Source of the DNA: Trichobilharzia regenti
Lineage: Eukaryota > Platyhelminthes > Trematoda > Strigeidida > Schistosomatidae
Length of the DNA: 64,000 nt
Direction: 5' to 3'
Assembly: GCA_944472135.2 (NCBI GenBank)
Contig: OX235263.1
Span: 90,118,721 to 90,182,720, forward strand
Shown: in pieces, positions 21,474 to 34,000 of the stretch
Numbering within the stretch: position 1 is the stretch's first letter
Layout: the number at the start of each line of letters is the position of its first letter
Program-made: the position numbers and the translations under genes
The notes under the pieces: generated by a model
What the model was told of the DNA's origin: nothing
The model's database searches: none
The model's input: only the letters and a program-made list of their open reading frames with translations

Positions 21474-23429
21474 CTAGGTTGGAAAATCGTCGCAGAGTTC
21501 ATTTGCTAACTTCCTTCTATCAGCTATATCCTCAAATCTGAACGGTAACCCGCTCATGTCATTGTATCGTAGAATATACATGACCAACATACACACGCCA
21601 TATCTCATCAACCAAGTATAGAAACAGAGTAATTTACACCAAAGATAATAACATTCAAATAGTGACTTGAAACTAGAAATGCCTTTATTCGTGCAGGTCA
21701 ATTTAACAATAACTCTCTCCTTTACACTTGGCTTATCCACACTAAACTGACCATTGATATTCGTCCTTTCAAACGAACTGATACTACCATAGTCATTGCA
21801 CAAGATACTTGAGTTGATGGGTGTCTGTCTCACTGCGGATGACAGCACCAACGATGACTGATTGACACAAGGTGATGAACTTAGTGGTGGATCAGAAGCT
21901 GTTCTTTTTCGGCTTTCAGATAGTTGTCCAACTGCAAGATTACCACCACTGCTGTCTTTCACTACTAGTTCGGGTTTAGCACTATCATCTGATGATAGGT
22001 GGGCTACACGCTGATCAATTACACTGACTGTCTCACAAGTATGCACACCTTCTGGAACTGCATCTGCATTCAATTCTACTTCACGTTGTAGTTGTACAGA
22101 ACCTTTATTTAACTTAGCAGTAGTAGGCATATCCCGCATCTCATAATGATCAACCAAAGACAAATCTGCACTATCATGATCATTATCACATATATCCAAT
22201 TTACCGTCAAGTTCATCATTTTCAAACTCTTTAATAACAGAAGTAGACAATTTTGGTTCCTCCTCACAAATCATTAAAGGTTTTACATCTTCACTCTGAC
22301 TAGTTATACTTTGTAAACTTTTGGAGTCAGAACTCCACTCTGAAGCAGTAACTCTATTCTGTGACACTCTATTCAGCAACGGCTTACCAGTTGCAACTAC
22401 AGACTTCTTCACAACAACGTTATCGTCACACAATTCGGAGTAAGGCCTGGAGTTTACACTTAGCTTATCACTGAACTTGCTCACTGGTTCACAGTTCACT
22501 TCTGTATGCACCTCTTGCACACGTGTGAAACAAAACCGTGTTTGTCTTGCATCTTGTAACTTATCTGTTGAGGATGTATTACGAAACCTGTTACACTCAC
22601 TAGGTCTATATGCATTACTAGACATCATGGAGCTTTCTCGATATCCACCTCTCTGAGGCCTACTCGTCATCAATGAGTGCGTTTTACCCTCAGACTGCTC
22701 TATTCTAGGGGTGAGATCTAACAGACTGGCGAACTTGCTCATAGATTGATTGACACTAGTATTTACCAGTTTCAGGATATCATCAAACTTTGGCTCGATA
22801 CCCTCATCCTCCATACGGGAGCTTATCTTCACCCACTTCCTTTGCAGTCGAGTAGGTAGGCGTCTCGCAATTACTTCTAGTATAAAACTCGAGTTGAGAT
22901 CACTCATTCGATTCATCGAAATCATACCATTCTTGTAAATTAGCAAATTATCTAAAAACTCAGTGAGTGCCTGGGAGTCATCCTGTAATTGACCACCATT
23001 ACCCTTAACAGCCTCGAATAATTTCCCTGCAATCATCGAGGGTCTTCCAAACCTTTGGCGTAATATGCTCATAGCCTCATCGTAGCCCTCTTTTGGCTTC
23101 ATAAACTTACAACACTGTATAGCTCTTGCAGCATCTCCAGTGCAATATCTCATCAAATACATCAATTTCAATTCATCATTTAATAAAAAACCACTCAACA
23201 TGATCTCAAACTCCTTTACAAATTGTAAATAATCAGCCGGGTTTCCATCAAAACATCGTGGTTCAAACCTGGGGAGTTTGATGTTCCTATTATCCCTGAA
23301 CGGCGAAACAGTACCATCAACCATATCATGTTTAACATCAGACACATCGTTACAATTAACAGACAAGTCACCATGACTTACTTTCCTGTTTGCATCCAAG
23401 ACACTCTGTCCCTTCTTTGACCCAGGCAT
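21474..23429 (-). CDS. gag: BEL/Pao Gag-like protein, element C
   Basis: The 651-residue frame starts at ATG 23429 (MPGSKKGQ), which supports that ATG as the start in A and B as well. The capsid-like half is strongly conserved with A and B (RCFDGNPADYLQF, RQRFGRPSM, ARRLPTRLQRKW), while the acidic half is more diverged. The zinc knuckle has lost its second cysteine (CFTR instead of CFTC). The C-terminal hydrophobic segment is kept (YYLWCKLLCFYTW...). No protease or polymerase is encoded. Confidence 0.8.
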   Translation of the reverse strand: MPGSKKGQSVLDANRKVSHGDLSVNCNDVSDVKHDMVDGTVSPFRDNRNIKLPRFEPRCFDGNPADYLQFVKEFEIMLSGFLLNDELKLMYLMRYCTGDAARAIQCCKFMKPKEGYDEAMSILRQRFGRPSMIAGKLFEAVKGNGGQLQDDSQALTEFLDNLLIYKNGMISMNRMSDLNSSFILEVIARRLPTRLQRKWVKISSRMEDEGIEPKFDDILKLVNTSVNQSMSKFASLLDLTPRIEQSEGKTHSLMTSRPQRGGYRESSMMSSNAYRPSECNRFRNTSSTDKLQDARQTRFCFTRVQEVHTEVNCEPVSKFSDKLSVNSRPYSELCDDNVVVKKSVVATGKPLLNRVSQNRVTASEWSSDSKSLQSITSQSEDVKPLMICEEEPKLSTSVIKEFENDELDGKLDICDNDHDSADLSLVDHYEMRDMPTTAKLNKGSVQLQREVELNADAVPEGVHTCETVSVIDQRVAHLSSDDSAKPELVVKDSSGGNLAVGQLSESRKRTASDPPLSSSPCVNQSSLVLSSAVRQTPINSSILCNDYGSISSFERTNINGQFSVDKPSVKERVIVKLTCTNKGISSFKSLFECYYLWCKLLCFYTWLMRYGVCMLVMYILRYNDMSGLPFRFEDIADRRKLANELCDDFPT

Positions 23430-23540
23430 TGTTGAACTTGACCCAATTCCAAAAAAGTTCCAGATATTGCTTGTTCAAAGAGGACTTGACCGGCACCAGG
23501 AAAACTGAACGGCGACTATACAAACTTTCACCAACTGTTT

Positions 23541-23550
23541 CAATCCGCCA
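23541..23550 (-). other. Primer-binding-site candidate of element C
   Basis: On the minus strand TGGCGGATTG lies 23 bases after the end of the 5' LTR. TGGCGGATT also occurs just inside the 5' LTR in A (6789-6797) and B. TGG is what a tRNA 3' CCA would pair with; the tRNA is not identified. Confidence 0.4.
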
Positions 23551-23573
23551 GATCTGTTTCTATCGTCAGAAAC

Positions 23574-23947
23574 TGTCAGCTACCGTCTCATAAACCGTTA
23601 ATGCCCAGCTCTCGCTACGCTCGGGCCCACGCTGTTCCTTTGAGTTTTCAGAAACGCTTAGTTATAACGGACGAAAAAACCAAAACACCAATTGTTGACT
23701 TGAGTATTATGTATTGTTACACCAGCATATAGATCAAGTATCACTAAGCAAACTAAGAAAACTAAGGTCTGTAAACAAATATTACAATAATAAATCGTTA
23801 TGTTACTTCTGACGATATTTAACTCTTCTTTCTGAACAGCGACCGATGAGACGATGACTGTCGTATTGATGCCTCCGCGAAAATCGAGGAAGTTGATTTT
23901 GAGCAAACAACCAAGAATTGATCGTTCAATCTTCAACTCCATTGACA
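23574..23947 (-). repeat. 5' LTR of element C
   Basis: The LTR is 374 bp with TGTCAGC...TTGACA ends and is identical by eye to the 3' LTR. Confidence 0.9.
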
Positions 23948-24004
23948 ACCCAATACATAAATAGCAGCAGAAGGAGAGGCCAATTTCAGCGTACACTGCA
24001 CTAA

Positions 24005-24200
24005 ATATTTTTCTGATTTCAGATCAATTCCACACCGTAATTTTTTGGTACAGGTGTGGAATTTTGAAGATTGTTTTCGGTAGCCCAAATTTCGCAGACC
24101 GACAATAGATATCAGGTGTGCGTCGGCAGGGAATCGAACCCCGGACCATTTGCATGGTCGGTGAGAGTCGTAACCACTGTGGCACCGATGCCGTGTGTTA
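24005..24200 (-). mobile_element. tRNA-derived SINE, family S2
   Basis: The minus strand shows a tRNA-like head with an A-box-like stretch (GGTGCCACAGTGGTTACGA) and the B-box GGTTCGATTCC. A body follows with the GCGAAATTTGGGCTACCGA word shared with the copies at 34.4 kb and 61.7 kb. Confidence 0.65.
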
Positions 24201-24279
24201 GGAAAGACGAAGGACACACTGGCAGTGGAAACAGAACAGGCTCATCACGGATAAAACAAACCTCAGGACATTACACCAT

Positions 24280-25450
24280 ATAATCAGGCGTCTATCTGAC
24301 GGAACCGATAAAAGAAACCGATAAAATAGCTCAAAGGAACCAGATTATCAAGGAGAGAAACAAATAACACAGCGGGCTGATTACTCTAAAGGACTATGAA
24401 TCGACCATCACCTGCAACTCGACTGGAAATACACCATCAACAAAAGAACGCACGTAAGTGTCAGTGGACATCGGTCTTTCAACTAAAGCTGTAATGCTGA
24501 ATGCGATCGAGCTAGTGAGATTTGGTAGCCAAGGCAAGGGGAGCAGATAGGGGTACCTCGAGGCGCCAGAAAACGAACTCAGATACGACGACAGATGTTC
24601 TCACTCAACTACTGCAAAAAGTTTGGGAAGAAGGAATGTAACTAACGATTGGAAGAAAGGCTACCCTGTCAAGCTACCGAAGATTGGAGACTTGGGCCTC
24701 TGCAACAACTGCCATAGAATCATGCTCTTGCCTACATCCGTTAGAATACTAAGTCAGATCATCCTGGAGAGAATAAAAGATGCACTGGACACAGAACTCC
24801 ACTAACAATAACAAGCTGGGTTCAGGAAAGGCACATCATGTGCTGACCAAATTGCGACTCTACGCATCCTCATCGAACAGTTCAAGATATGGCAGTCAAA
24901 ATTACACAGCGACTTCGTCGACTTCGGAAAGGTCTTCGACAGCGTTGATTGTGAAGTGACTTGGAAACTGCTTCAACACTACAACTTGCCTCAAGTCTTT
25001 ATCGGACTCATTCAAGAGCTATATGACAGTGGCACGTATCAGGTGATCAAGAACAGGAGCTCAATGAGTCATTCGAAGTGAACATGAGGGTAAGGCAGCG
25101 CTGTCTATTATCACTGATGATATTTTTAATTGTGGTGGACTGAAGGATGTGTCAAACTGTGTGTTGGTAGAGAAGAGACAGGAATACGTTGGACCAGTGA
25201 TAAGAAGACTCTAGAAGATCTGGATTTCGCGCGTGAATCATAAATGTCTAACGTCACACAAATTCGAAGACTTGCAGGCAGGAGAAAAGCAAAAAATGGC
25301 TAAAGAGGGGACGAAAACGGGACTGCAGGTAAACACATAGAAGACAGAGGTGGCCAACCACCACCAACAGAAACAACAGCCAGCACCAATCACCATCAGT
25401 GGGAGAGATTTAACAGAGTATACCTCCTTCACACTAGGCTGGCCACACAC
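24280..25450 (+). pseudogene. RTE (SR2-like) reverse transcriptase remnant
   Basis: Broken frames read WKKGYPVKLPKIGDLGLCNN, then LSQIILERIKDALD, then QAGFRKGTSCADQIATLR and FVDFGKVFDSVDCE (motif A), and VRQRCLLSLMIFLIVVD (motif B). The catalytic FADD motif is lost (LDFARES then stop). The 3' part ends with the CACCAATCACCATCA block seen in other SR2-like copies. This may be the same insertion as the endonuclease fragment at 15.1-16.1 kb, split by B, C and a SINE. Confidence 0.7.
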
Positions 25451-25589
25451 TTTACTCTTACCCCATTCCTAAAATTTGTCGTAGTTCTTGCCTATAACCC
25501 GAGAAGTAGAAACATTTTCCAAACTGAGTCTAGAAAGCGCACAAAAGGATACTCATCGTAACTACCGCAATATCTGAAACATACGCTAC
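25451..25589 (+). promoter_or_regulatory. Short unique region upstream of TOPBP1
   Basis: About 140 bp separate the RTE remnant from the TOPBP1 start codon. An in-frame TGA at 25575-25577 lies 15 bases before the ATG, fixing the start. I see no clear TATA box. Confidence 0.4.
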
Positions 25590-28098
25590 ATGGACGAAGT
25601 GATTTTTGTTACCGACCCTGCAAGTATTTTACTGAATGCTGCATTTGAAGCTGTATCTGGATATGAGAATATTAATCCAAAGCGCCTCGGATCTTGTGAA
25701 GTCATCAAGTTATATCCGTGTAAACCGTCAAAAGATGTTTGTTTCGTCCTTGCACGTTTTGAAGGTAATTGCTACGAACATCTTCGTTCATTGGAAGTAT
25801 CAATTTATGGTCCACAAGTTATTCTACATTATGTAAGAGAGAATAAAGCTCTGCCGAATCTCCCTTATCCTCTGTTTTCGACAGCCCTCATGAATGCCAC
25901 TGCCACTGTAACGTCCGTTACCGGAGTTCAGAGGAAGCAGATATTTGACTCGATACAAATGCTTCATGGGACTGTGTCGCGTGACCTGACAGATAATGTA
26001 AATGTTGTGGTCACAGCCAAGGTGGGGTCCAAGAAGTATTTGGTTGGTGCCAGCAGGAATCTCCATATCTTACTTCCTGAGTGGATCTCCGAGGCTTGGC
26101 GGCTTTCAGAGATTCAAGATCCTATCGATATGATGTTACCAATTTACACGGAGAAGTTCCGTGTCCCAATATTTTCACAGCTTGTTATTTGTGTTTCGGG
26201 CTTATCTGTGGAGGAAAGGAAAGAGGTTGCTGATTTAGTTACTAAACATGGCGGAAGTTACTCTGGGGTTATGAAAATTGGCGAGACGACACACTTAATT
26301 ACACAACAAGCCTCAGGAACAAAATACGTTCATGCAAAGAAGTGGAAAATACAGATAATAAATATTCAGTGGCTCATTGATTCGGTTAATAGAGGGTATG
26401 CACTGGATGAGGAAGAATATCGAATAGACCAGTCAAATGCAAAATCATCAACACCAACGTCAAATACATCTCAAAATAGTATTTCATTCAGAAATATATC
26501 AGCTATTAGTTATATAGGTGATGTTCATACAAAAGTTGATGAAACTAAAACAGAATTTAGTCGCCTGGAAAGTGTTCAGGTTGGTAATGCTAAAAACAAT
26601 CTTCACATCCTTTCTGGCTGTGTAATTATGCTTTCTGATTGCAGCAAAGATGAGAATCAGTCGTATACACAGGTCATCAAAGAACTAGGCGGTAAATTAT
26701 GTACAGAATTACACGATCAGGTAACAGAAAATTTAACCCATGTTATCGTTGGAGATGTTTCTAGTTTCAATTTTAAGTCAAAAGAAAAGGATGTTATGTA
26801 TGTCCAAGGGGAATGGTTGCTTGCATGTCAGAATTCTGGTCTTCGTCTTCCAGAAGATAACTATTTGATAAAAGATGTTGATATAGACTGTGAAAAGATG
26901 GAAGATAACTTAGATAATGCTACTGTGACAAACGTGGATGCAGCTGACCTACAATTAATTAACCAGTACTTTGCAGACGGTGGTTTTGCAGAAGCTGATG
27001 ATTTCCAGAATGACTTCGATGAGACAAGACAACTAACCAAGGGCATCAATGAAAAGTCAACCCAACGTGAGAATATAAACGATGCTAAGCAAACAGATGT
27101 TCCCGAAGTACATCAAATTGATGGTTGCTTCTCTAGGTTTTCATTCTCTTTTCATGAAGAGTTGCGTAGTGAAGACGTTTCCAAGTGTTCTAGTGTAATA
27201 ACAACATCGGGTGGTTCAATATCGCGTGGTGAGCAATATGCCGACTTTGTGGTAACTCCATTTTTTGTCTTTAAGCTCCCTGTAGTACCAAAGTCCTGCC
27301 AATTTGTTACTACAGCTTGGATTTCACATTGTGTACATGAAAAAAGTCTGTGTATACAAGACATTAGCAGAGAATATGCGTTTAAACCTATGATAAGAAA
27401 ACCAGATCCACCACCTTTATCAGGATGTGTTATTTCTCTTAGTGGTTTTGTTGGAAATGATAGAAATTTATTAACTTCATACGCACAAGCCTTGGGAGCA
27501 GTTGTTCAAGAATGCTTTCTTCGCAAGTCAGTGGTATCTAGAAACCTCTCAGCCAGTACTCACTTGGTAGCAGCCAAGCCAGATGGGCGGAAGTGGCCTG
27601 CAGCTAAACAGTGGGGTTTGCCAGCTGTAAATCGTATGTGGCTCTATAAGTGCGCTGAAATGTGGTCTCTAGTTGATGAGTCGAAATTTCTAGTCACTGA
27701 TACAACTGATGCGTCTGATGGCAGCAACAGTAAAGACACTGCAGTGAATTCAAAGACTGTTGGCCCACCAGATATCATGCCAGACAGAAAAAGCTTAAAA
27801 GAAATACAATTCAATAACCCTACCAATTTGGAGAGTAATGATAGTCTTCGTAAATCAGTCAGTGGCAAACCTAATGAGAGTTTCGAATGCAATTTAGCTC
27901 TCAGCAATCTAGCTGAAACAATGCAAACACCTGATTGGGTTCGCAATGCCCACGGAAGTCATATGCCTAACTCATCACATGATCTTTCAAATTCTTCTTA
28001 CAGACCATCTCCACCTTTGTCTGTTCAAGTGTCTAGATGCTTGAAAAATGCAGTCAGAGAAACATCAGCATTACCCAAACGAAAATTGGAGCTTTCAG
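25590..28098 (+). CDS. TOPBP1: TOPBP1 exon 1 (BRCT0-BRCT5)
   Basis: This exon has 2509 coding bases: codons 1-836 plus one base. An in-frame stop precedes the ATG. The donor is CAG|GTAATT, and reading on past it gives a stop after six residues, as expected for intron. It holds six BRCT folds, with signature aromatic residues in each (WISEAW, WLIDSV, WLLACQ, WISHCV, WLYKCA). The tail 740-836 (MQTPDW, PSPPLSVQVSRCLKNAV) resembles the region before BRCT6 in vertebrate TopBP1. Confidence 0.9.
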
Positions 28099-31000
28099 GT
28101 AATTACTATACACTTTAGCCCATCATATATCCGCTTTTATTTTGTTGGTACTATTGTCTACACTTTAGGTGTTTAATGTCGACCTGTTTACATCCTACAA
28201 AAATTTGAGAGCTTGTTTGTAGTCATTAGATTTAGAAGTTTAGTAAATCTTCTTGTATCTTTCCGTGTGCATCTTTTAACGTTAAATTACTAATAATTAG
28301 TCTCCTGCTCTTATTGATAGTCGTAAGTGGTGTATAGTCAGTGTTGAATGGTAATGTTAGGATATATGTTGGGAGGTAGTGCGGCTCCAGAGGAATCTAA
28401 TCAGTTTTAAGGTATGTAACGAGAAGTATAGCACTATTTATTGTAAGACTGTTTGCAGCAAAATATACATCAATGGAATATTCTCTAGATTTAACGGTTG
28501 ACGATTATTTTGAGTCATTCACAGTGATCCATTAGCTTCTTCAGTTAGCATGTACAATATCTAAGATCTTTTCGTACTCACTGTTAGATCTTGATTAAAA
28601 TTTGGTTAGAATTTGTATAAAAATGCAGATATTTACATTCAAGTTAAGGAATATTAAAACGCATTTATTTTGCTTTAAAGCGTACCATTTTTTCTCTGAT
28701 TGCCTATGCAATGTATTTGCAGTTTGCAATAATGACTTTTTAGAAGTTATTTCTGCCACCAATGTTGATTTTTCTCATTTGGTAAATATTGACATCATTA
28801 GTTCATTGTAATATATGTTGAAATAATTTCAAATTAATGCAAGTGGTTTAAAAGTAACCCACAATTATTATCCTGCTCTAGGTTTAAAGTTGAACGATAT
28901 GCAGTCTATTATATTAATTTGCCAATATCGAATTTAGAGGTAGATTTTAGTTTAATGATATACATTTTTTTTACACAAGTGTATACTTCACTTTATTGTC
29001 AAGAAATGAGGTAACGTTTGACAGTTAACGTTATAAGAGTATTATGGTGCTTCAGATTAATAACGTAGTCAATGTACTCGATTCCATTACTATTTATAGT
29101 CCATTATACAAATGAGCATTTAGTCTATGCGCTGATTCTTTCATGGTTTTCAAGAATTGAAATCTCTACCTTATAATCCACAGAATTAATGTTACACATG
29201 TATTCTAAGCTAGTTATCATATTTCATAGCTTACAATTCTGTCTTCAGTGTGTCATTTGATACGGTATTTACTCCAGCTGTGTATTGAGTTTTGGCATGC
29301 TTTACCTAAAGACGAGTGTATATTTAAGTTAATCATGTCTTTTTCTGTTCGTGTGTCATATCTTAGTACATTTTAGTTAGTAATTCTTAGTTCCATGATA
29401 GCCATTCTTAATTATACAAAGACTAGGAATACTCAATCTTTAATAGCTTGGAGATGAACTATTATATCGTGAGTATTCTAAGTGTATGATTAAGAACAGT
29501 CTGTTCAAACCAAGTGACACAATTATGTCCAACGGATTTATCCAGGTCTATCTGTTTTCGACATAGAACTTCACACATATGTGCGGCAGTTCAAGTCGCC
29601 ACACTCCATGTAGCACACAAGGCAAGAGAAGAAAGTACAAGAAAAGCATAATAGAGACAGTAAGCAGAGGTGTGAGACAAAGGAATAGTAATAACGAAGA
29701 ACAAAACCGTTTCATTGGAAATCATAAGTCATAAGGAGTTGATGCATGTGCGCCAGCCTTCATTGAGAACGATTTTGAGCCATGTCCCGATATACAAGAA
29801 GGGAGACAAGTCTTCCTGTGATAATCACAGAGGGATTAGCTTGACTAATATAGTATCTAAAGTCTTAGGCTCAATAATCATGCGTAGACTGAGTGGTGCT
29901 CGGGAAGCACAAACACGAGAGAGCCAGTCAGGCTTTAGACCAGGAAGAGGGTGTATTGATCATATCTTCACCCTCCGACAGATTCTAGAACATAGGCATT
30001 CCTACCGGCGTCCAACAGTCATTATATTTCTTGACCTAAAGGCAGCATTCGACTCTGTCGATCGGGAAGTTCTCTGGAGATGCTTGGCTGTAAAGGGAAT
30101 TCCAAGAAAATATATTGCACTGATTAAGGCACTCTATTCGTACTCATACAGCCAGGTGAGGGCTTACGGCGAGCTGTCATCTGAACTGATGACGACCAGT
30201 GGTGTCCGTCAAGGATGCCCATTATCTCCTTTTCTATTCAACTTCATCATAGATATGTTAATGGACTTAACCCTAGGTGACTTCAGCGATTCAGGGATTG
30301 ACTTGCTACCGGGGAATAATCTCGTTGACTTGGAATATGCAGACGATATAGTCCTTCTAGGCGAAGACGCTGACGAAATGCAGAGTCTTCTAAACACCTT
30401 GAACAGCAATCTACGAATGTTTGGCATGCGATTCGCTCCCGCCAAATGCAAGATGATGTTACAGGACTGGACTACATCGACGCCTAGTTTAAAAATAGGA
30501 AGTGAAGTGGTAGAGCACGTTGACCGCTTCACTTATTTGGGAAGTACCATCAGCCCCAACGGGCTGATCTCTGACGAAATCTCAGCACGAATACAAGGGG
30601 CTCGTTTCGCATTTGTTAGTTTACGCCGACTCTGGCGTAGACGAGATGTTCGACTATCGACCAAAGGGCGGGTGTACTGCTCATCAGTCCGCTCCGTCCT
30701 CCTTTATGGTTGTGAGACCTGGCCACTGAGAGTGGAAGACATGAAAAGACTAGCTGTCTTTGATCATAGGTGCCTGCGTTCTATTTCCCGTGTAAAGTGG
30801 CATAATAAGGTGAGCAACATGGAGGTTAGGCGTAGAGTTCTAGGTAAATAGGGGAAATCAATCGACGAAGTCGTGAAGCTACAAAGACTGAGATGGTTAG
30901 GACATGTGTTACTTATGCCAAGTCATCGCCTCCCTCGACGAGCTATGTTAGCGGATATAGGGTCAGGCTGGAAAAAAGCTAGCGGCGGTCAAACAAAAAC

Positions 31001-34000
31001 TTGGCATCAGTCAATGAAATCCACAACAGTTGGTCTTAGCCACGTAGGAAGGTGTAGACTTCCAGGCTGGGGTCCTCGGGACGGTAAAAATCAATGTTTG
31101 AAAACAATTGGTGACATGGCTCAAAATCGTTCTCAGTGGCGCAGATGCATCCACTCCTTGTGACTTATGATTTCCAATGAAACGGTTTTGTTCTTCGTTA
31201 TTACTCTTCCTTTGTCTCATACCTCTGCTTACTGTCTCTATTATGCTTTTCTTATACTTTCTTCTCTTGCTTCGCGCGCTACACGGAATGTGGCGACTTG
31301 AACTTCCGCACATTTGTGCAAAGTTCTATGTCGAAAACAGACAGACATGTCACCAATTGTTTCCAACCATTGATTTTTGCCATCCCGAGGATCCCAACCA
31401 GGAAGTCTGCACCTTCCTACGAGGCTTAGGAAGGTCTATCTCCCATGTGAAGTGGTATAATAGGGTGAGGAATATTGAGGTTAGGCGTCGGTCGAGTGCT
31501 AGTTAAGGAGGGGAAAACAAAAGGAGAGGCTGTTAAGCCACATCGACTGAGATGGTTGGGACATATGTTGGGTATACCTAGCCATCGTCTTCCTCGGTTG
31601 ACGGGCAATGTTAGCTGACATAGGGTCAGGCTGGAAAAGAGCTAGCGGCGGTCAAAGCAAAACCAACATGGCTTCATCAGTAAATGAAATCCACAACAGT
31701 TAGTTTAAGCTAGCTACGTAGGAAGGTGTAGACTTCCTGGTTGGGGTCCTCGGGACAGTAAAAATCAATGAAGGCTGGAGACAATCGGTGATATGGCTCA
31801 AAATCGTTCTCAGTGGCGGTTGCAGATGGATTCAGACTTTGTGACTTATAATTTCCAATGAAACTATGGTTATTACTATTTCTTTTGTTTCATATCCATG
31901 TATATTGTCTCTATTTTGCATTTCTTATACTTTCTTCTCTTTCTTCGTGTGCTACAAGGAGGGAGTGTGGCGACTTAAACTGCTGCACATTAGTGCCAAG
32001 TTCTATGTCGAAAACAGACAGATCAAGATCACAGCTTTTTATTTAAAATGTTTTCGTTTAATTTTCGTTACACTATCTTACTCAACGTCTGTGTAGGATT
32101 CTACCTAGTCGAATGGTATTCCTATTTTACATTTTATAATTACTGTCAGAATAATTTTAATTGTATACGATATACCGGCTGATCAGAGCGTATTCTTAGC
32201 TAAAACTTAGCACAGTATGTATTCACATTTATGAAGTTAACGCTTGTCATCTGTATCATGTTTGACGATCAGAATACTTGTTACCTAATATCCGTAAACA
32301 TACAAATAGCTAATGCAGATAATCTGAATAACAGTTAAGGAGCATATCACTAACTCTTATAAGTCTCTCAACTGGAAGGTAGTTATTTTATGAAAGTGAA
32401 TACTGACTGCTTGCTAACGATGTCGACCTTTATAACTCACCAATAATTCATTCAATCAGTGTTCGCGAGTCTCGATCTCTTTCATAGTTAGTTTTAAGAC
32501 TTTGGAAAAGGTGCAGTATATATCTTGACAATACGCCGGATATTTAGGCCTTCATAAAGGTGATAACTGACTTAAAAGGTAGGACTGACACTAAATCGGA
32601 ATGAATTATGGTTCTGTCAGACAACTGTCTGTCTGGATTCAACATAGAACTTGGCACTGAAGTGCAGCAGTTCGAGTTGCCACGTTCCAAATACCACACA
32701 AAGGTAGACAAGAAGATGAGTGAAGAGAATCAATAGAGTTTGACAGGTATAAGAGCGAAACAGAATGGGTAATGGTAGAAAGAAATGTGAAAGATTACAG
32801 AGACTGAATACATCTGCGCCATTGATAACGATTTTGAGCCATGTCACCTATTGTCTCCACCCATTGATTCTTAGAGTCCCGAGGGCCCCAACCCGGAAGT
32901 CTGCATCTTCCTACCTGACTCAGTTTAACTGTCAAGGATTTCATGGATTGATGCCATGTTTTTGTTTGGCCAAACAACTACTAGTTATCGACACTATTCT
33001 TAGTAAAGACATGCTTTTTATGTTAGCAGTTATTATTATTAATTTTTCAGTGTCTTGAGAAATGTAAGTTGTTGTTTGAACTCAATTACCTGTAACAAAA
33101 TTTTTATACGCCAGGCTAAGAGCTGGACTTATTGTATGAAGGCCGATGTTGCTACTCAGGTTGCCCAGGCTAAAGTATTTGGAACACTACCACTCACCCT
33201 CGTTACCCACTCTCTGAAAACTGAGTGCTTAAGCCAATGTGCCACGTATCTACCTTGAGAGATGTAACCCAATATTCTACCATGTCTTCGCATATCTGAC
33301 TGTAAGCCGTGTTTAAACCGTTGTTAGTTCACCTCATATTATATTCTTTATTAGTTGTTTAGTAAGAATAAGCGTGAAGGTACTAACCAAAGGTAGTAGC
33401 ATTCTCAGCCTTTGAATTTGTATGTGCAGATACCTTCACATTCCCAGTGGAACATAGGGGTGGGCTTCAAGCTATAGACTTAAAGTTTCTGTAGCAGTGG
33501 TGATTATTTCTACAGGATGGAGTTTCTGGCCTCATGTTCCCAACCTTTCCTCTTTACGGGTTTTATTGCAGACTTAGCCAGGTGGAGTGCGTTGGTGGCC
33601 GGGGATCGAACCCCGGATCATGTGCATGGTCGGCGAGTGTCCTAACCGCTGTGCCACCGATGCACTGCAAGTACCTGTTATGAGATTAATATTGTGTTCC
33701 ACACTGAAAGAAAATATGAGAGAAGCTAAAAGACTGCTGTTGTCTGGCATCACCAATAGAAATTATATAAAGCTATGTTGAAATACTTTTCACTAACTAC
33801 CAGTTGTGTGATATATTTTACGATATGCAAAAAATATTGTTAAGTTGTTGTCTTCATTTACACAAGTATGTATCCAGTCAAAACTAGTGACAACAGCTGC
33901 AAAATGTTACTTCCATCAACTAAGTATGTACATATGACTAGGCTAAGGGATCACTAATTATATATTTATCTATGATTCTGGTATGTATATATGCAGATGT

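Larger units (their letters stand above)
20146..23947 (-). mobile_element. BEL/Pao non-autonomous element C (gag only), young
   Basis: This 3802-bp element has two 374-bp LTRs that I could not distinguish base by base, a 5-bp duplication ACCCA (20141-20145 and 23948-23952), a GGGGAG purine run next to the 3' LTR and an intact gag frame. It is a distinct subfamily from A/B: its LTR is longer, with AGATCAAGTATCAC inserts, it has two tandem units instead of three, and it keeps the full leader between LTR and primer-binding candidate. Confidence 0.9.

Noticed and set aside
24100..24190. Possible tRNA gene (A- and B-box)
   Set aside because: No complete cloverleaf; the same body sequence follows in several copies, so it is a tRNA-derived SINE. 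The same applies near 33.6, 57.0, 61.8 and 62.2 kb.
30209..30532. Minus-strand 107-codon ORF in the N1 polymerase
   Set aside because: Mirror frame of the reverse transcriptase; the same shadow appears at 49946-50281 and 59015-59338.
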